Assembly (NCBI RefSeq): GCF_001522545.3
Contig: NC_031770.1
Location: 2,262,055-2,326,054, forward strand
Origin: Parus major
Lineage: Eukaryota > Chordata > Aves > Passeriformes > Paridae
Direction: 5' to 3'
DNA: 64,000 bases
The translations under genes and the position numbers were made by a program. Of this stretch, positions 38,601 to 53,000 are shown piece by piece (positions within the stretch are counted from its first letter, which is position 1; each line of letters begins with the position of its first letter). The notes beneath the pieces were generated by a model. That model saw nothing but the letters and a program-made list of their open reading frames with translations. It was not told the DNA's origin and did no database searches.

Positions 38601-41600
38601 TTCAGGAAACTTAGAGAAGACAGACTCACTCATTAGTTTTATGCAACGTATTTAAAATTCCTGTAGCCATCTCATAATGAAAAAAAAAAAAGCCCAAATG
38701 TTGGGCAATGTGTCATATTTGTGATTTCTCTGTTAGTAAGCAGGAATTTCTGATTACATAAAGCATCTGCTTGCTGATGGTGTTGTGAGGAAAATATGGT
38801 AGGAGCTGATGACCATACGCTTCGTTATTCCCTGCAACAATTTGGTGAGGGGCTGTCTCAGCTCAGGGCACGTGGTGTCAGCCTTACCAGGAGACAGCAA
38901 ACTTGAGCTTTAATGCTGTTTAAGCTCAGAAAAACTTATGTTTTATATAAAAGGCAAGCTTTGTTCATGCTTCATGCACTGGGATTTATTTGTTTGTACT
39001 GAGAGCTTTGGAATTGGCAGTCTGGAAGAGGTATTTACAGTCCAGTATCTTGGGCCCCTCCTTTTCCACTTTAACATGCCTGTAATTTTTGGGGGATAAT
39101 GCTACCACCAAAAAAAACCCAACCCCTTTAAAAATAAAGACCTTGTACAATCTTATCTACGTACAATAGGACATCTATTTATGTTTCATTATATATTAAT
39201 CAGGAAAAAGTTCTGAATAGTAATTGGCTCAATAATAAATGTGGTTTAAAAGATCTCCAACCTGTCAGTGTAGTCAGGGAGAATTAACTTAGAAGTTCAG
39301 GTGAAAAATGTACTTGAAGAGAAAACTCCTATTCCTATTGTTTCCAAGAGGAAACTTGGGTAGAGTCAAAAATGGGTTGCTTGAGGTTGTGCTTGTACAA
39401 AATTTAGTCTAAGAAACTCCTGATAAGGGTATCACTTTATTGCATGGCTTTTTCTGCCACTGTTTTAGAGAACAAACTTTGAAAATCATTCTATAACCTT
39501 TTGGATTTGATCTAATTAGATTTTTACTATTTCATTCATTTATTTCCCTGATGTATCACATAAAAAGCAGGAAAAAGACAAGCTTTACAAGTCAAAAATT
39601 TGCTCCTTTTACTTTTTGTCTTTTTTAAGTTTAGTGATTTAACTCTTCTCACCTCTCATCACTATCATCCACATAAGGCCAAACGATTTTGGAATGCCAA
39701 AAGGAAGATCACCAGAGCCATGAAAACTGACAGCCATTGCTCTATCCCAGAATGGGGAGGCATAGAGGAATTGTACAGAATTAGCACAAATTCAGGTCAG
39801 GAAAATTCACCCTACTGCTCCTTTTGCTCACAGAGACAGAGAGAGAGAAGAGTTTTTCTACTTTCAAAAGGAACAACTGCCCTTTACAGCAGTTTGGGAG
39901 ATCTGGCCTAAACACTCCAGGTGATCTAATTTGCTTTTCAAATTTCACCAAGATATACCAAGATATTTCTGAGAAGTGGAATGGCACAACATAAAATTGT
40001 CTTTAGGCTTCCCTTCATTGCAACGTGGTGGCTCAGGCAGAAGGGTGAAGGAATAAAAAATAATGATAATGGGATGATCAGCTGAAGAAGTCACCAACAC
40101 ATTTCTGTAGGGACAGAAGAGCTCACAAAGCCAGAAATCTCTGTTAATCACAGAATCCTGTTCCTCTAGGTAACCACCCACAGGTGAAGTTAGTCCCAGT
40201 TTTCTTTTTAGAGGTGTTGTGGCTCCATTCTCTGAGATTTTCAAGGCTGCCCCTGTGAAAGCCATCCTGGGAAACAAGCATATGTAAGAGGGGTTTTTTG
40301 CCTTGCTAGAAGGAACATAAGGACCATATGGTTAGAAAGGGACAGGCTTCAATTTCTTTGTCAGCATGAGGACTGTGCACACTCCAGAACAGAATAAAGC
40401 TTCTGAAAGCTGTGTGAGAAAATGGTTACTGTTAGCTATTAACTCTGTAATTTTCTACATGTGCTGGGCAAGGATCCTGTGAAATAGCAGGACTCTCTCT
40501 GCGGTTACAGGCACTATAAAGCAACCCTCAACAACTGTTTAGAGAGGAACCTGGTTTAAATCTTGAAAGCCTGGAATCACTTTATTTAGTCAGCAGTGGG
40601 GCAAAAGATGATTTAGAAATAGCTTCCTGGTGTGTCTGGAAAAACATCTGTATTTCATCATATAATGGAACAAATATGGTGTAGTTCAAATACAGGAATG
40701 GGTTATATAGATGATGTGTTCATTATAGGTACAAATTAGGAAGCTCCTTTGGGAAGATCAGTCTATTCTGAAGGTCACTGTCAGGTCAGATTTATTCCAA
40801 AGCAGCTTCTTTTTTACAGAACTTGGAACTAACACGCTTCTTTAATACACTCAGCTTTTGTTCAGCTGAGTTTTTATTTGTGTTTTGCTTTCTAAGTTCA
40901 GTAAAGCCCTAAACTTAGGCATATTACTGCTGTCTTTACAACATGCAAAGCCTTCATGCTGCAGTGTTACACCTGGTGAGAGCCAACACGTGCCAGTGCT
41001 GTAACTGCTTCTGCTGCTGCTCCGAAGCTCCTACGCCTGCACTGAATCCTGTATCCTTGTACCCCTGCAGCTCTACTCCAGCCACAGGGGACATGTGGGA
41101 GCACAGGAGAAGCAGCACATCTGTCCCCAGCTGGATCTCACAGCACAGCAAAGCAGCACCCCAACTTACAGAAGAATTAATGATCAGCGTGAGATGGAGC
41201 TGCAGAGCTTTCCTGCAATGAAGTGAGAGCGTGGAGTGCTCTAAAAAAGAATAACTGAGAGGCAAGGTGGGGCTTTTCCAAGAAGAGGGGAGTGCAATGG
41301 GAAGGGAAAGCAAGGGAAGCAGAGGGTGAACATGCTGGCAGAAAGACACACAGGGAAGGGAAGGTCCATACATTTATGGCTGTCCATACACATCTGTTCT
41401 GGTGTTTGATACTGGTTGCCTGAGGGCCCTGGAAGAGCACGACTCCATGTGCACTTGGAAAGTGAAGACAGAGATACTTCTGCCCCACAAGGGACTGGCA
41501 GGAAACACGGCTGCTTATGTGGGCACAAACCCCAATGTTTCTGTGCTAAAAGCAGGGAGTGAAAGTAATCAATTTCACTCCTCCTCCTTTTTTTTCAGCC

Positions 41601-44600
41601 AAAGTAATCAAAGCAAAAGTTTAAATACTTCATTGTGGCAAGCCAGGCTGAGGAAAAATACACAAAATCCTATCTTTTCTTCTCTGAGCAGTTACCCAAA
41701 AGCTCAGGAGTCTTAAGAGTTTATTCTGACTAGAAGGCAGAACTGGCAATAGAGCCATGCTTCCCCTCCAAGAAATTCTGTTCCTCTGCAAAGAGCCTGG
41801 GATGCTCCATGCCCATGAAGGTGGCAGAACTCAACAAGAAGCACTATTTTTCCTCAAATTCTCAAGTCCACTAAATAGGCAGTAAGTTTTATGGCATGGT
41901 CACAGAAGATCTTTAGACAAACAAATATAAGACATTTGAACATGGCAAGAAGTTGTGGATAACGTCAGCCCATGTTTCTGTTAGGATCAGAATTTACAGA
42001 TTCTGATTTTCAAACCTGTACTTGTGGGTGACTGACTATCATGTGAATGTGTAATAAAAGGGTCTTGTTGGCATAAATGCTTGGAAGAATCTTTGAAACC
42101 TTTCACAAGAATAAGTTGTGCAGGAAAGCTTCCTTTTGTTTAATAAATTAAGCTTTCATAATAGTAGACTGAACAGATTCTTTAGATGTAATTCAAACCT
42201 TAACTAAATTCAAATTATTCTAGATATTCTGTTCAATATGTTAAAATTTACTCAGTGGGTTTGTTCAGAATTATAGAAAAATGACAAATCATTAATAATT
42301 ATAATCCTTACATGACAATTTAACAAGGGGTAAAAATCAGAAAAGAAAGCAAAGTAGTTGAAAGAATTTTCACTTGATTAAAAAAAAAATAAATTAAATG
42401 CTATCTAAAAAGTTGGGTTTGTAGTGGGTTGGAATATTACATATCTGTCACAGAAGATACACTTCCATGAATTAAGAGATAATTTTTAATTATGTTTTGA
42501 ACACTTTTGTTGTTATCTAGAAATTATCTGATATGTCACTATGTTCTCGAGCTACTAATAGCACTGACTATTTCAAAAAACACAAATGCACTTTAGAACC
42601 AAAGGCTTCTCATTTGCTACTTTTCTTGGAAATCAGTGGTTTAATTTAAACAAAACAAAACAAAAACCCAACTACAATAACAAAACCCCACATATAGATG
42701 CCCTGTGGAAAAAACCCAAATTTTTATGGTTATTATATACCTTGGATAGGCATCTGTGAAACAGATGCAAGCTTTGTGAAAATCTAAATACTGATAAAGG
42801 TGAGTTTGTTTGGTTCCTTTTGCTACCTCACTCTGCCAAATATTCATTAATTATGTCATCAGAGTAATTGTCTCTGGTACCTCAATGAAGCAGAGACCTG
42901 AGATGTGTTTGAATTACACTTAAACCCTGGGAGTAACTTCAATACTGTGATCACACCGGGAAAAGCACGTGCTTGTACTCTCCTTTTAACTGCTTCCCTT
43001 TGCAAAAGTCCTTTACCACTTTTTTTTCCCCTCCTTTTTCTGATAATCCATAATCTTCAGCCTGCTGCAGACAAAAGACTTGTACCTCAGTAGTTTGATG
43101 CATAAACTACAAAGCTTTTTGCTTCTTTTGCAAAGCTCCAAAACCTTCAAATGACTTCATATATGAGCGTCGTGTGTCACTTGGGACAGTCCATCCCATA
43201 TCAGTCCACAGCACATTGTAAGTGAGGAGTTGTTTTATAAAAATAGAAAACCCCAAACTTGAAAGCTTGTTGTGTGCTTTAACAGAAGAATAAAGCTCTG
43301 AAGAGCAGCAGAACAATAATGCACTGAGCTTGGACTTTTCAATACTTTGCCTACATTTCTGTTTCACCTGCTTGTGTTCCTTGACTCTTTCAAGTATTAG
43401 CAAGAAAATGACACTTATAAACACAGCCCTTTCTTTAAGTATTTATGGGTTTAACTGTGCATTTTGAACAAGCTTTTTGATATTTTCATTTTACAACCAA
43501 TTAATGAAAGCCCACTCTGAGCTATAAAGAGGAAATAATGCCACGTTCTGACAGATGTTTTGCATGCATTCTGCATTTATTACTATGTTTTCACTTAAAA
43601 GCTGGAAAGAGTACCTGCAAATAAGACTTTGTTTATCCATTGCACCTCAAAAGTACATCTTGGGGACCCCTCAGAAAAAGAAATGCAACAAGATCCCAAG
43701 ACACCAAAACCAAAGTTCCTTGAAGGTAAGGAAGTCTGCAACATTCCTGCCCAAAAGGATATAAGCAGGTAGGTTCTTTCCTGATTCTTTTACTTCTCTT
43801 TTTACAATGCCTTTAAACCCATGATGTAAAATATCTATTACCCTTTTTCCACTTACTACACTTGGATGTCCTTTTGCCTTCTGTTCCCTGGATTTCACTG
43901 CAGGAACCAGGAGGTGGATGACTGTCACCAGAACCTTCTCAAGAGGCTCAGCCTGTGTCTTTATCCCCTGATTATTGCTTGCAGTAGTCTCATAAAACTG
44001 TTTTGTCCCCAACTACAGAGCTCATTTGAAAGATGGCTTTTATACTTTCTCTGTTAAGAAATGACCTCTTGTCTAATCCATAAAATTCCTCCTTCCCTTA
44101 AAAGTTATTTTTTTTTAAAAAAACCAAACTATTATTATGCCAGTAATTTTTCTTTTTCCATCAGGAAAAAGATCTCTCCTTGCCATCACAACAAAACTTT
44201 AAAAATCAAGTTACCCTTGAACTTCCACAAATGGCCTTGTACAAAACATCCCGGGCTGGCTGATGAAAAGAACATAAATCTTTTAACACTCAGACACTTG
44301 GGTTCTGCCTTTCCCAACTGGAAATGATAATGACTTTCCCACCGTTCTGCCTCGGAGTGCTGCATTACAGCGCCACACAGCCGCTGTGTCACGGAGGGCA
44401 GCGGGGCTCCAGAAGGACAGAGCTCAGCAGAGGAAGCCAATTCCTCCGAGAGCTGCGCTGCAGTCCCTGGTGGAGCTCATCAGCAATCCCAGGCACAGCT
44501 CCATTAAGGCTCTCTGCACTGACAGCAGCTGCCTGCTAAAGGAGATGAGCAAAGCCATAAGAGCACGAGGGTTTCCACAGGGCAAGGCAACTTTTCTGCC

Positions 44601-45964
44601 GTGGACTGACACCAAGTTTTTGCTCAGTGCTGCCAACACCCTCCAGAGAGGCCGTTCTCAAAAGAGATCAGAGGTGATCTGGGCAGTTACCGAGCACTCA
44701 CTCTTTCTTAATCAGGAAGGATGCACAGGAACACTGATGAAATTGAAGCCTTGCATTAGATAAATACAAAAGCACCACAGTGTTTAGGAGTCAACAAATG
44801 CAGGAGTGCTCAGAGAGGGTGTTTGGAATTGCCTTACTCTTCCTTTTGACAAAAAAATAAGCCTGTAACAGTCGAGAATAACTGGGGACAATAAATACCT
44901 CGCAAGAACTAGAAATGAACCTCGCTCCCTTGTGCATTTAGCTATTAAAAAAGAGATTTAAAAGCCACAGTGAAACTCCACTATAGAGTCAAGGAACAAA
45001 GCACATGAGAGCTAGAGAATGACAAGATCATTGATAGCTTGAGGGAAACCTTGAGAACTTAGAAATAGAAAGAAAATTAAAATTAAGCCATTCCAATTCA
45101 TCTAATTGTAGGGGACAAGTACCTTCTGCAGGGCAGCATTACAGACTGAACAGATTTCTTTTTGGATTACGAAATTATGTTAAAATATGGGGCACAACTG
45201 CTGTGAAACCAAAAACAATGCATATTTCTGATTAATACAGTGTGTACAGTTGAAAGGTCTAGAAATTCCAGAGAGATGTGAAGGTTGTGACAGCCAGTGT
45301 AATCATCCATTCTAATAATCACAAGCTATAAAACCCTCTAATTTCCACACCCAACCTACTTAATGGGGCCAAATTTGTGGCCTGTCAAAACTTGGTAGGA
45401 TGGAAGAGCTGACAGGAACTGACTTGAAGCAAAGATTACTTTTATAGCCTGTAAGAAAGACATTCCTTTCACAAGACCCCTACAAATCTTCCATATCTCT
45501 TATTTCACAGTCAGGACACAAAGCAAACCAAAATAGTTTCAAGACATTCTAAAATCACCTCAGTTTTGGAAAGCTGAGGTATAGATTTGCTTCTTCCCAC
45601 CCAATCCTAGAACTTGAAATTCATCTGGAATGGTCTTTTCTTTGGCTGTGGTGCTCCTTATCCATACATTGCTAGCGTACTGCACAGCACACATAGCCCC
45701 CCTCTGATGTTAGCACACTCAGGCTCCTCTGCTGTGTGGGTAACGTTTACCTTGGCTGCATTCTTGCTCCTTTACTCGCCTTGGTATTACATTTACAAAG
45801 AGCTTCTCTATAGATTTTCTGCCACTTATTAGAATAGGGAATGTAAGTCCACTTTCTTGATGCATATTGTCCCTCTCATTTGGATTCAAGTGCCCCTCAC
45901 TCTGAAAGAGTAGGGTCTGCTCTTAAACATGGGAAAAGTGAAAGACTGTACTCAGTCCAGACTG

Positions 45965-46211
45965 GAGATGAGATGTAGGCTGCACCAGGGGAGGTTTCCA
46001 TTGGATATTAGGAAAAATTTCATCACCAAAAGAATTGTCAAGCACTGAACAGGCTGCCCAGGGAAGTGGTGGATTCACCATCCCTGGAGGGATTTGAAAG
46101 ACCCTGTAAATGTGGAGCTCAGGGATGTGGTTTGGTGGACTTGGCACTGCTGGGGGAATGGTTAGACTTGATCTTAAGGGTCTTTTCCAACCTAAATGAG
46201 TCTGTGATTCT
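45965..46211 (+). mobile_element. CR1 LINE 3' region, about 250 bp (truncated)
   Basis: The clearest mobile element in the window. Diagnostic blocks occur in order: TGCACCAGGGGAGGTTTCCA, TTGGATATTAGGAAAAATTT, then CAGGCTGCCCAGGGAAGTGG, CACCATCCCTGGAGGGATTT, ATGTGGAGCTCAGGGATGTG, then TTAGACTTGATCTTAAGGGT, CTTTTCCAACCTAAATGA and GTCTGTGATTC. This is the conserved end of avian CR1, on the + strand, 5'-truncated as usual for target-primed insertion. It is better preserved than the copy at 25.07 kb and so probably younger. It encodes nothing functional. Confidence 0.95.
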
Positions 46212-46214
46212 ACT

Positions 46215-47940
46215 CTGTGTGAACAAAGGGATAGACTGGGATAGATTATTAGAGCTTAATGACCCCTTGATTAATTTGTTGTTGACATTTACTCAGAGGA
46301 AGCAGCAGAACAGAGAAGAGAGCCATAATCAAGGGGAAGGATGTCTCTGGAGACTGGAGTTTTGTGTGCATAAACAAAGTTAGTGCAAGCTTTCAAGGGT
46401 TACGCTAAACAGCTGTTTCATTATTTATGTAAAAAGTAGTAGCATATGATGACTTGGATTCTTGGAAGGAAATCTTTTCCTTTTCCTAAAGACATGCCTC
46501 TGGATTCCTGCAAGTGATATTTATATCCTTACGGGATTTCCTCAAATGCCTTCCTGTGGCAATCTACTTTCCATAAAGGCTCGATCTGATGAACCACTCA
46601 ATTACAGTAGGTCATTGTAGTGATGTAATGACAATGTCAGGGACAGACACTTACACAAGGCACTTTCATCTCAGACAAGTAGAAAAATCATAGTAATTTC
46701 AGCTGAATTTCTACTTAGTTACAGTGCTTTATTTTGGAGTTGTTTTTATCCTCTTGGTGAAATTTCCTAGGTGGAGCTTGACACAGTTGCTAACACTGCA
46801 GTCAGCACCACGCTGGAAAGTTTCCTGCACTAAAGAATTCCAAGATGGTCTAAACAACATCTGCTTCCCAAATTTGTCTGTTCCCAATGTCAGGAGCAAA
46901 CCCCTTCCTACCCAACCCACTGTGAGTGCCCCCTACAGGCCACTCGCTGACCCTGGCTGCAAGGTGAACAACACAGAGCCTTGAACATCTGCTCCCTATC
47001 TCATCCCCTGCCCAGGAGAGTTGTGTGATCCACAGTTATGATGATGCCTCTTGTGATTTGTGCATAGGCTGTACAAACTAGAAAGAGCTCTCCTTTGCTC
47101 CCTTGCTGCCAGCTCTCTCCATTCACATCCAATCTTCCCTCCTTTGGGAATGTTGCTGCCACTTGGGCTCCCTTCGGAGAACTTGACTATCCAAGTCCCC
47201 TTTGACCTCACACATCAAACATCTCTACTTCATTCCAGCACTTCAGAATGTATGGGAGACCTAAAAAAATGTCCAGAGTTGCCAGAATTATGGCCAGGGA
47301 CCACAAGAATGGTCACTGCATAGCTCCTTACAGACCCTCAAACAGGTGGCAGTGTCTAAAGAAATATTCAGCCCAACTTTCAATTCAGCCCAACTCAGCA
47401 ATTCCATGACAAGATGCCATCAGAGTTAATAACTGGTGCGCTTTTCTGTGGGAGCAAAACTTATTAGCACAAAAAAAGACTGGCAGACAAACAGCCCCTC
47501 AACACTTACTGCCTCTGGCACTAAATTTTGTAGTCCATTCATTAGCATTTACATTTACAGGTGAGTCATGAATCCACAAAGCAGAGACTGTCTATGAGGC
47601 TCTGCACAAAAAAATGTAACAGAAAGATGGCTTCTACTACCACAAAACATCCCTGCCTTGTGATCATAAACTACATTTCAAAAAGCTGACACTTCTACCT
47701 CCCTGTTTCTGCCATGTTTGCTCTAGGAAAGATCCAGCCCTAACAAAGACCTGTGGATGCCACCGTAACATAAGTCTGTTATTAGTGCAGATGAAAGCAA
47801 TCAGGAGAAATGTAAATTGTTATAAAACTGCCAGACATTCAATAACAAACTGTTACAGCGTTCAAATGACAGGAAAGCTCTGGCCTTGAGCAATCTGATT
47901 GAGCTTTGAAGATATTAAAGCTTCAGAACTGGTCTGTTTT
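46215..47940. other. Intergenic DNA (no gene recognised)
   Basis: Non-coding, with GC-richer stretches around 46.8-47.3 kb. Short frames on both strands there show no family resemblance. Confidence 0.75.
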
Positions 47941-47946
47941 GTGTAC

Positions 47947-47995
47947 TGGTGTTGGACCAGATGACCTCAAGAGATTTTTTTTTTTGGTCTAACTT
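47947..47995 (+). mobile_element. CR1 3'-end remnant (short)
   Basis: GTTGGACCAGATGACCTCAA followed by GAG, then a T11 run and GGTCTAAC. Another common avian CR1 subfamily ends GTTGGACCAGATGACCTCC, AGAGGTCCCTTCCAACC; the first half matches well and the second half is replaced by a T-run. The upstream limit is not determinable. Two CR1-derived pieces within 2 kb may be independent insertions. Confidence 0.55.
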
Positions 47996-48483
47996 ACACA
48001 ATTTTGTAAAGTTGTAGTTACCAAAGTGAAATATAAATAGTCTTGAACTTTTATGCAGTATTAATTTACTCCTTTGAACTGTTACTTGTATAGATGATAC
48101 AATTAATTCCATGAGCAATATAAAAGCCTTCATTAGATGGGCTGTGTCACAAAAATTTATGTATCATCTAAGGATTCAAAACACCAATAAAGAAAATAAT
48201 ACAGCACATCACACCCTACTGCACAAAGAAATCAGATATTTAATCCAAAATCTTTATAATTACAGTCTTTTTATCATCATGTGCAACTCATAGACTCTCC
48301 TGTCTGGAGACGGTGGTTTAATAGTAATTCTTGGATCTGGACCTGCTCTTGCTTCCCCCTGAACTAGGGATGCATCTCCACCAGTGTTTGGGTTATTCTT
48401 TCAAAACAAAGCTCCTGACTGCCTCCCCTTATCATGCTTTGGTTTGTGGCACAAAAAAGTTGTGGAGTAGTAGAAATAACTCA

Positions 48484-48522
48484 TTTGGAGTGAATGAAGC
48501 CACATGAATTTTGGAGTGAATG
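48484..48522 (+). repeat. Tandem duplication with 26-bp period
   Basis: TTTGGAGTGAATG occurs at 48,484-48,496 and again at 48,510-48,522. The second unit decays after 13 bases, consistent with an old local duplication. Confidence 0.75.
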
Positions 48523-49968
48523 TATCTAGAAAGGCATTTCCTGGTGAGTTCTAGAACACTGATGCCATACAGCTGACTTGTCTTTTTCAACTCTGCACAT
48601 CAACCAGTACTGAAAAATAATCCTGTGATTTACCTAAAGGGTGAGTAAATGTGATCCATATATGACTGAAGCTGGGAAGAAAAGCTGAATGTGATGGCCC
48701 ACCCAGGGAAGAGCAGAGCATTGGCAGAGCAGCTAAAAGCCCAATTCCCTTCTCCCCTCCCTCCTTGGGCATCGAGATGGAACTGGAATGTCAGTAAATG
48801 AGAACTACTGCAAGCTCCTGCTCAGGGGGCCACAAGTTCTTTGAGTGCCCCAGCATGGAAGGAACAGTTTATGGCTTTCCTACAACCTCTGACACCCTAT
48901 TTGCAACTTTGAGAGATGACTGCTGTAACTTGTCCTAATGCCCACCCCCTGGCTTGCTCAGGAATTCACAGTTTCACTGCTGGGTCTATATAATACCTTA
49001 AATATTGGCAATCCAGTCTCCATCCAGCAGTTAAAGCAAGTCTGGAGTGTACTGCAGTAAACCAAACAGCTGCACCCTACACAGAACAGTTCAGGCCTCC
49101 AATTGAAGCACTGAAATGAATCTCTCCAGTGCATCTTTATTGCACAGGGAGATGGCTCCAGGAAGACTCCATACACGGACAGAAGCATTATTTTTTGATG
49201 GAGGGATCGTACTCAGCTTTTAGAAAAGTAATGCTGAATGGTTTTCTTCCACTTGTAAGCACCATGGACCCAGCTGTCCCTCCCACACAGCTTTATGTAT
49301 CATTCTATGTATTATTTACTCTTGGAAGACACAGAGCCACACAGGAGTCAGAACTTGTTTATATTTCAGTTATGGAATAAGCTATTGTTTCTATTGCATC
49401 AAAGGTATTTCTGTTTATTCAGCAGTCCTATGATCCACACACAATGAAAATAAATTAAAAAAAACTAAAAATGAAGTTCCAACTAAAATAGAGTTGAGAC
49501 AGTTCCCCCACCAAACATATTATAGCTATATATTGATTTAATGGCTTGTTACTTTTGAAGTGATTGCTTTTAAAACTTTGCACACAGTCACCTCAGCATT
49601 ACAAAAGCACTGACAAGTGTACAAGTATGGAATTAGTGTACTTATGTTAAAGAAAATTAAGGCAGAATGCCCATCTTCTTAACTTTATGTTTCTTTAATA
49701 GACACTCATTTTTCATCTTTTTTTCCTTTCAAATGTAAGAAAGCTTGAAAGCCTTAAACCAGGTTTCATTTAATAAGAGAAAATAAGAAGTCTGCCACAC
49801 AGAAAATTACTGAATTATGCTCAGTTTAGGGGTTCCACTCTTCTCTTTTGCCTCAGGCTTTTGGGACATTAAGGCCACAATATAAATCCTGGTCAGTGCT
49901 TTTTTCTAAGTAGCAGAAACGAGAGTTTATTAGCATCACAGTGGTTGCCTCAATAATGACAAAACAGT

Positions 49969-50005
49969 TGCTCATTACTGCTCATTAGATTCATATTAGA
50001 TTCAT
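49969..50005 (+). repeat. Nested short repeats with 10- and 11-bp periods
   Basis: TGCTCATTA is repeated at a 10-bp offset (49,969-49,977 and 49,979-49,987) and overlaps TTAGATTCAT repeated at an 11-bp offset (49,985-49,994 and 49,996-50,005). Spacing near one helical turn puts each ATTA core on the same DNA face. Confidence 0.75.
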
Positions 50006-53000
50006 TTGCAATAGCAATACATCTTCTATTCATACTCGATTGCAAAACAACAGATATGATTTGACACCTGCTGTAATACAGAATTCATTAGGAAGTAATA
50101 ATACAAATAGGATTTCAATGGATGGACTTAGTCTTCTGTCTCTGATGGGTCTAAAATTTGTCATTTAATGGAGAATTTATATAGGATAAATACCACAGCA
50201 GGCAGCCAGCTTCTTCAAATCGTGTGCTCCAATAAAATATCACACACAGAAGCAGACAAGCAAAGAGCAGACAGACACACAAACAAGCAAATTAACAGTA
50301 CCATATGCAGGAACAGACATTAACTATTTCTTTGGATATCCCTAACAGAAAAATGCAGTTACTAACTTCTGGAGTCACAGGAAAGTACAGAATGCTGCAT
50401 TTTCATCAAAAGATAAAGTCAATAAGTAAATAAGTTTGGTTTTACCTTGAAAACTTCTGGGACAAGAAGAATGCTCTTGAAACACCTGTTAAATGCCATT
50501 GTCTTAATTTACTTGAAAAGTGCAAAACCATTATTGTGTCTATGCTTTGGAAGCACCAAACTAATAACAGCGTTTAAATGAGCTGAAATCTCTCCTTTTC
50601 CTAGAAAATCCTATGGGGAAAAGACAAAATTATCTCCAAACTCATCAGTTCTTGCCCCCTTTTTTTCCCTGTGCAAAGGATGAAAGCATATGGAAGCAAT
50701 AGGTCTTCACATCATGAAGCAGAGAGAGGTTGATTGCAAAATGGAGCCCTGCATATCATAAAATAATTCACATAATAAATTCAGCCTCATTATTACCTCT
50801 CATGGTATTTCTGAAGGTACAAAACAAATATCCTGTTTCTGTCCTCTGCTCAGCTCTTAATTCAACTATCAAGTTAATTAATTCCCTACTATTTACAGCT
50901 TATGCAAAGGAGTCTGTTCCTATCCCTCAGCACACCTAACATCTGAAAAAAATATAATTTTGCTTACTCTGCCTCTGGCAAGAAATTTCTCCACAACTTC
51001 TTATCAAACCTGTTTCTTACAAGAGCTGCTTCCCAGCAGATGGGTTCCTCTTCCACTCAGTTCAGCCATAATCTAGCTCTGCTCTCCAGAGAAAAAACTG
51101 GGAATGGCCACTGCCCTCTGCATTGTTTGAGATAACTTCCATGATTTAACACTCAAGGACTGTAAAGATGAATTCTCAATGGAAGACTACCAAATATGTA
51201 TTCTGAATTTCTTAATAAAACTCTTGATCTGATACAAGCCAGAGTCAGACCAGACTTTTCTACACTTCTAAAATCACATTGCCAGCCCATGGTCCTTCTG
51301 TGCTTCTCCTTTTCCTCCAAACCAGCCATTTCCAGAGGCACAGACTTACATTTTGTATCCTAAATTTCTGTTTTATTTCTCAAACACCAATGCCCCAGTA
51401 CCTCACAACTTTATATTCTTCAGCAAATTGTTTAAGGACATTTCTCTTTCTGTTCTGTTACTGAATTAAACAGGGTACTGTTGTCTCAGGACCTACAGAA
51501 AATGTACACTATTATTTAAAGGTTATTTCAATGTGCAAACTCTTATCCCTGCTCCTTATAAAGCAGAATTTATAGAAAATTCCCATACAATGATTCTGTG
51601 AGGAGTATTAAAAACCAACAGACCTGTCTTAGTTCAGCCAACATTAGAACAGCAGTTCCAAGCCTGGATTTTCAGGAGTCTCTATAAACACAAAAGGGGG
51701 GAAAAAATAAACAAAAGTCACATGAGTAGTGCAAAACCTCACTTGAATAAGGTAACTGCTTTTAAAACTCAACTGTTAAGAAAATGACTAGCCTGATTAT
51801 TGAAATCAGAGCCACAAACCACCAAATGATCCCGTTTCTCCTCCCAGAACTGCAATTCTGCACAAGGCACTGACTGCCCAGCAGTGGGGAGTGGAGCACG
51901 GACAGTGCCTTGCTTTCCTGGGCAGGCTGGAAACACATCCCATCCCTATTTTATTAGATCTGGTTGCCACTTCATCACCCGTTTTATTTTTTTAATTTAA
52001 AAAAACCCCAAAACATACCTCAAACCGAAAAATCAAAACAGAACAAATAGAAAGGAGTCTCAACAATCAGGAAAGTCAATGGCTCCCTGACTTCTCCTGG
52101 GAAAGAAGGCACTGCCTCTTTTTCTCTGGATGGGATCTGAGAAATAACAATGCAAATATATTAATATTGCATGGTCGAGGCTACATTCATATACATTAAT
52201 ATGCCATTAATACAACAACCTTTGCACTACATTTAAAGATCATGAAGATCAATATTTATTCTGAGGTCAGGGGAAAAAAAATCAATCTTGCAGTAAAATG
52301 AGTCATATTTAATATATCCTATCAACATAATTAAGTTTATACATAAAAAGTAGCACTGATACGTGAATAATGAATGCCATGACAGATGAGTTTCCCTTCT
52401 TGGACAACTTCAAGTGGATAATCTCAGAAATGGAAAGTCTGGAGTGATTTATATATATGCACCTTCTCATCAGGTAACAGCCATGGCAAATATACATACA
52501 CTAAAAATCTTGGTGCCTCAAACCAAGCCATCCAGACTGCTCCACATGGATAAAATGAAACAAATATGAAATTATTCCTATAAGGTCAGGCAGTGGCTGA
52601 ACCAGGATTAGGATCCCAGGAATTACTCCCATAAGGGGAATCTTCCTGATCCCCTTCTCTGCTCTGAGCACTAGACAGTCTGCTCTCCCTGCAAATACAA
52701 CCCACTCCCACAACACCAATAAACTTACATTACCTCTTCACACATTTCTGAAAGAAAATAAAAATGGATAAGAAAACACTTTTTCTTCAGTGCTCAGCAA
52801 TAATTGCTTTCTAAAGGCATGAGCAATAAAACCTCTGACATCCAAGAGATGAGGAACACGCCCAGGGTCTGACCATCTTTGCAGTTACAGTGATAGGAAC
52901 AGGGAGTAACATCTCATCCCAACAGCCATGAAAATGATGAGAGAGCAGCATTTTAAAATTAAAATAATTCCTCAGTGAGAAGACTCCTGACCCTACATTC

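Larger units (their letters stand above)
25130..45960. other. Long intergenic stretch (no gene recognised)
   Basis: Over 20 kb without a recognisable exon on either strand. Content is AT-rich with occasional GC-richer patches. Places that look like conserved non-coding DNA by composition and motif density are about 26,380-27,100, 29,640-30,020 and 35,080-35,480. Simple sequence includes T-runs near 30,292 and 35,046-35,058, a GT/AG microsatellite at 35,632-35,680 and a 16-bp AT palindrome at 34,723-34,738. CA/A-rich patches lie near 42,650-42,700. I see no intact LINE, ERV or DNA transposon. Confidence 0.7.
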
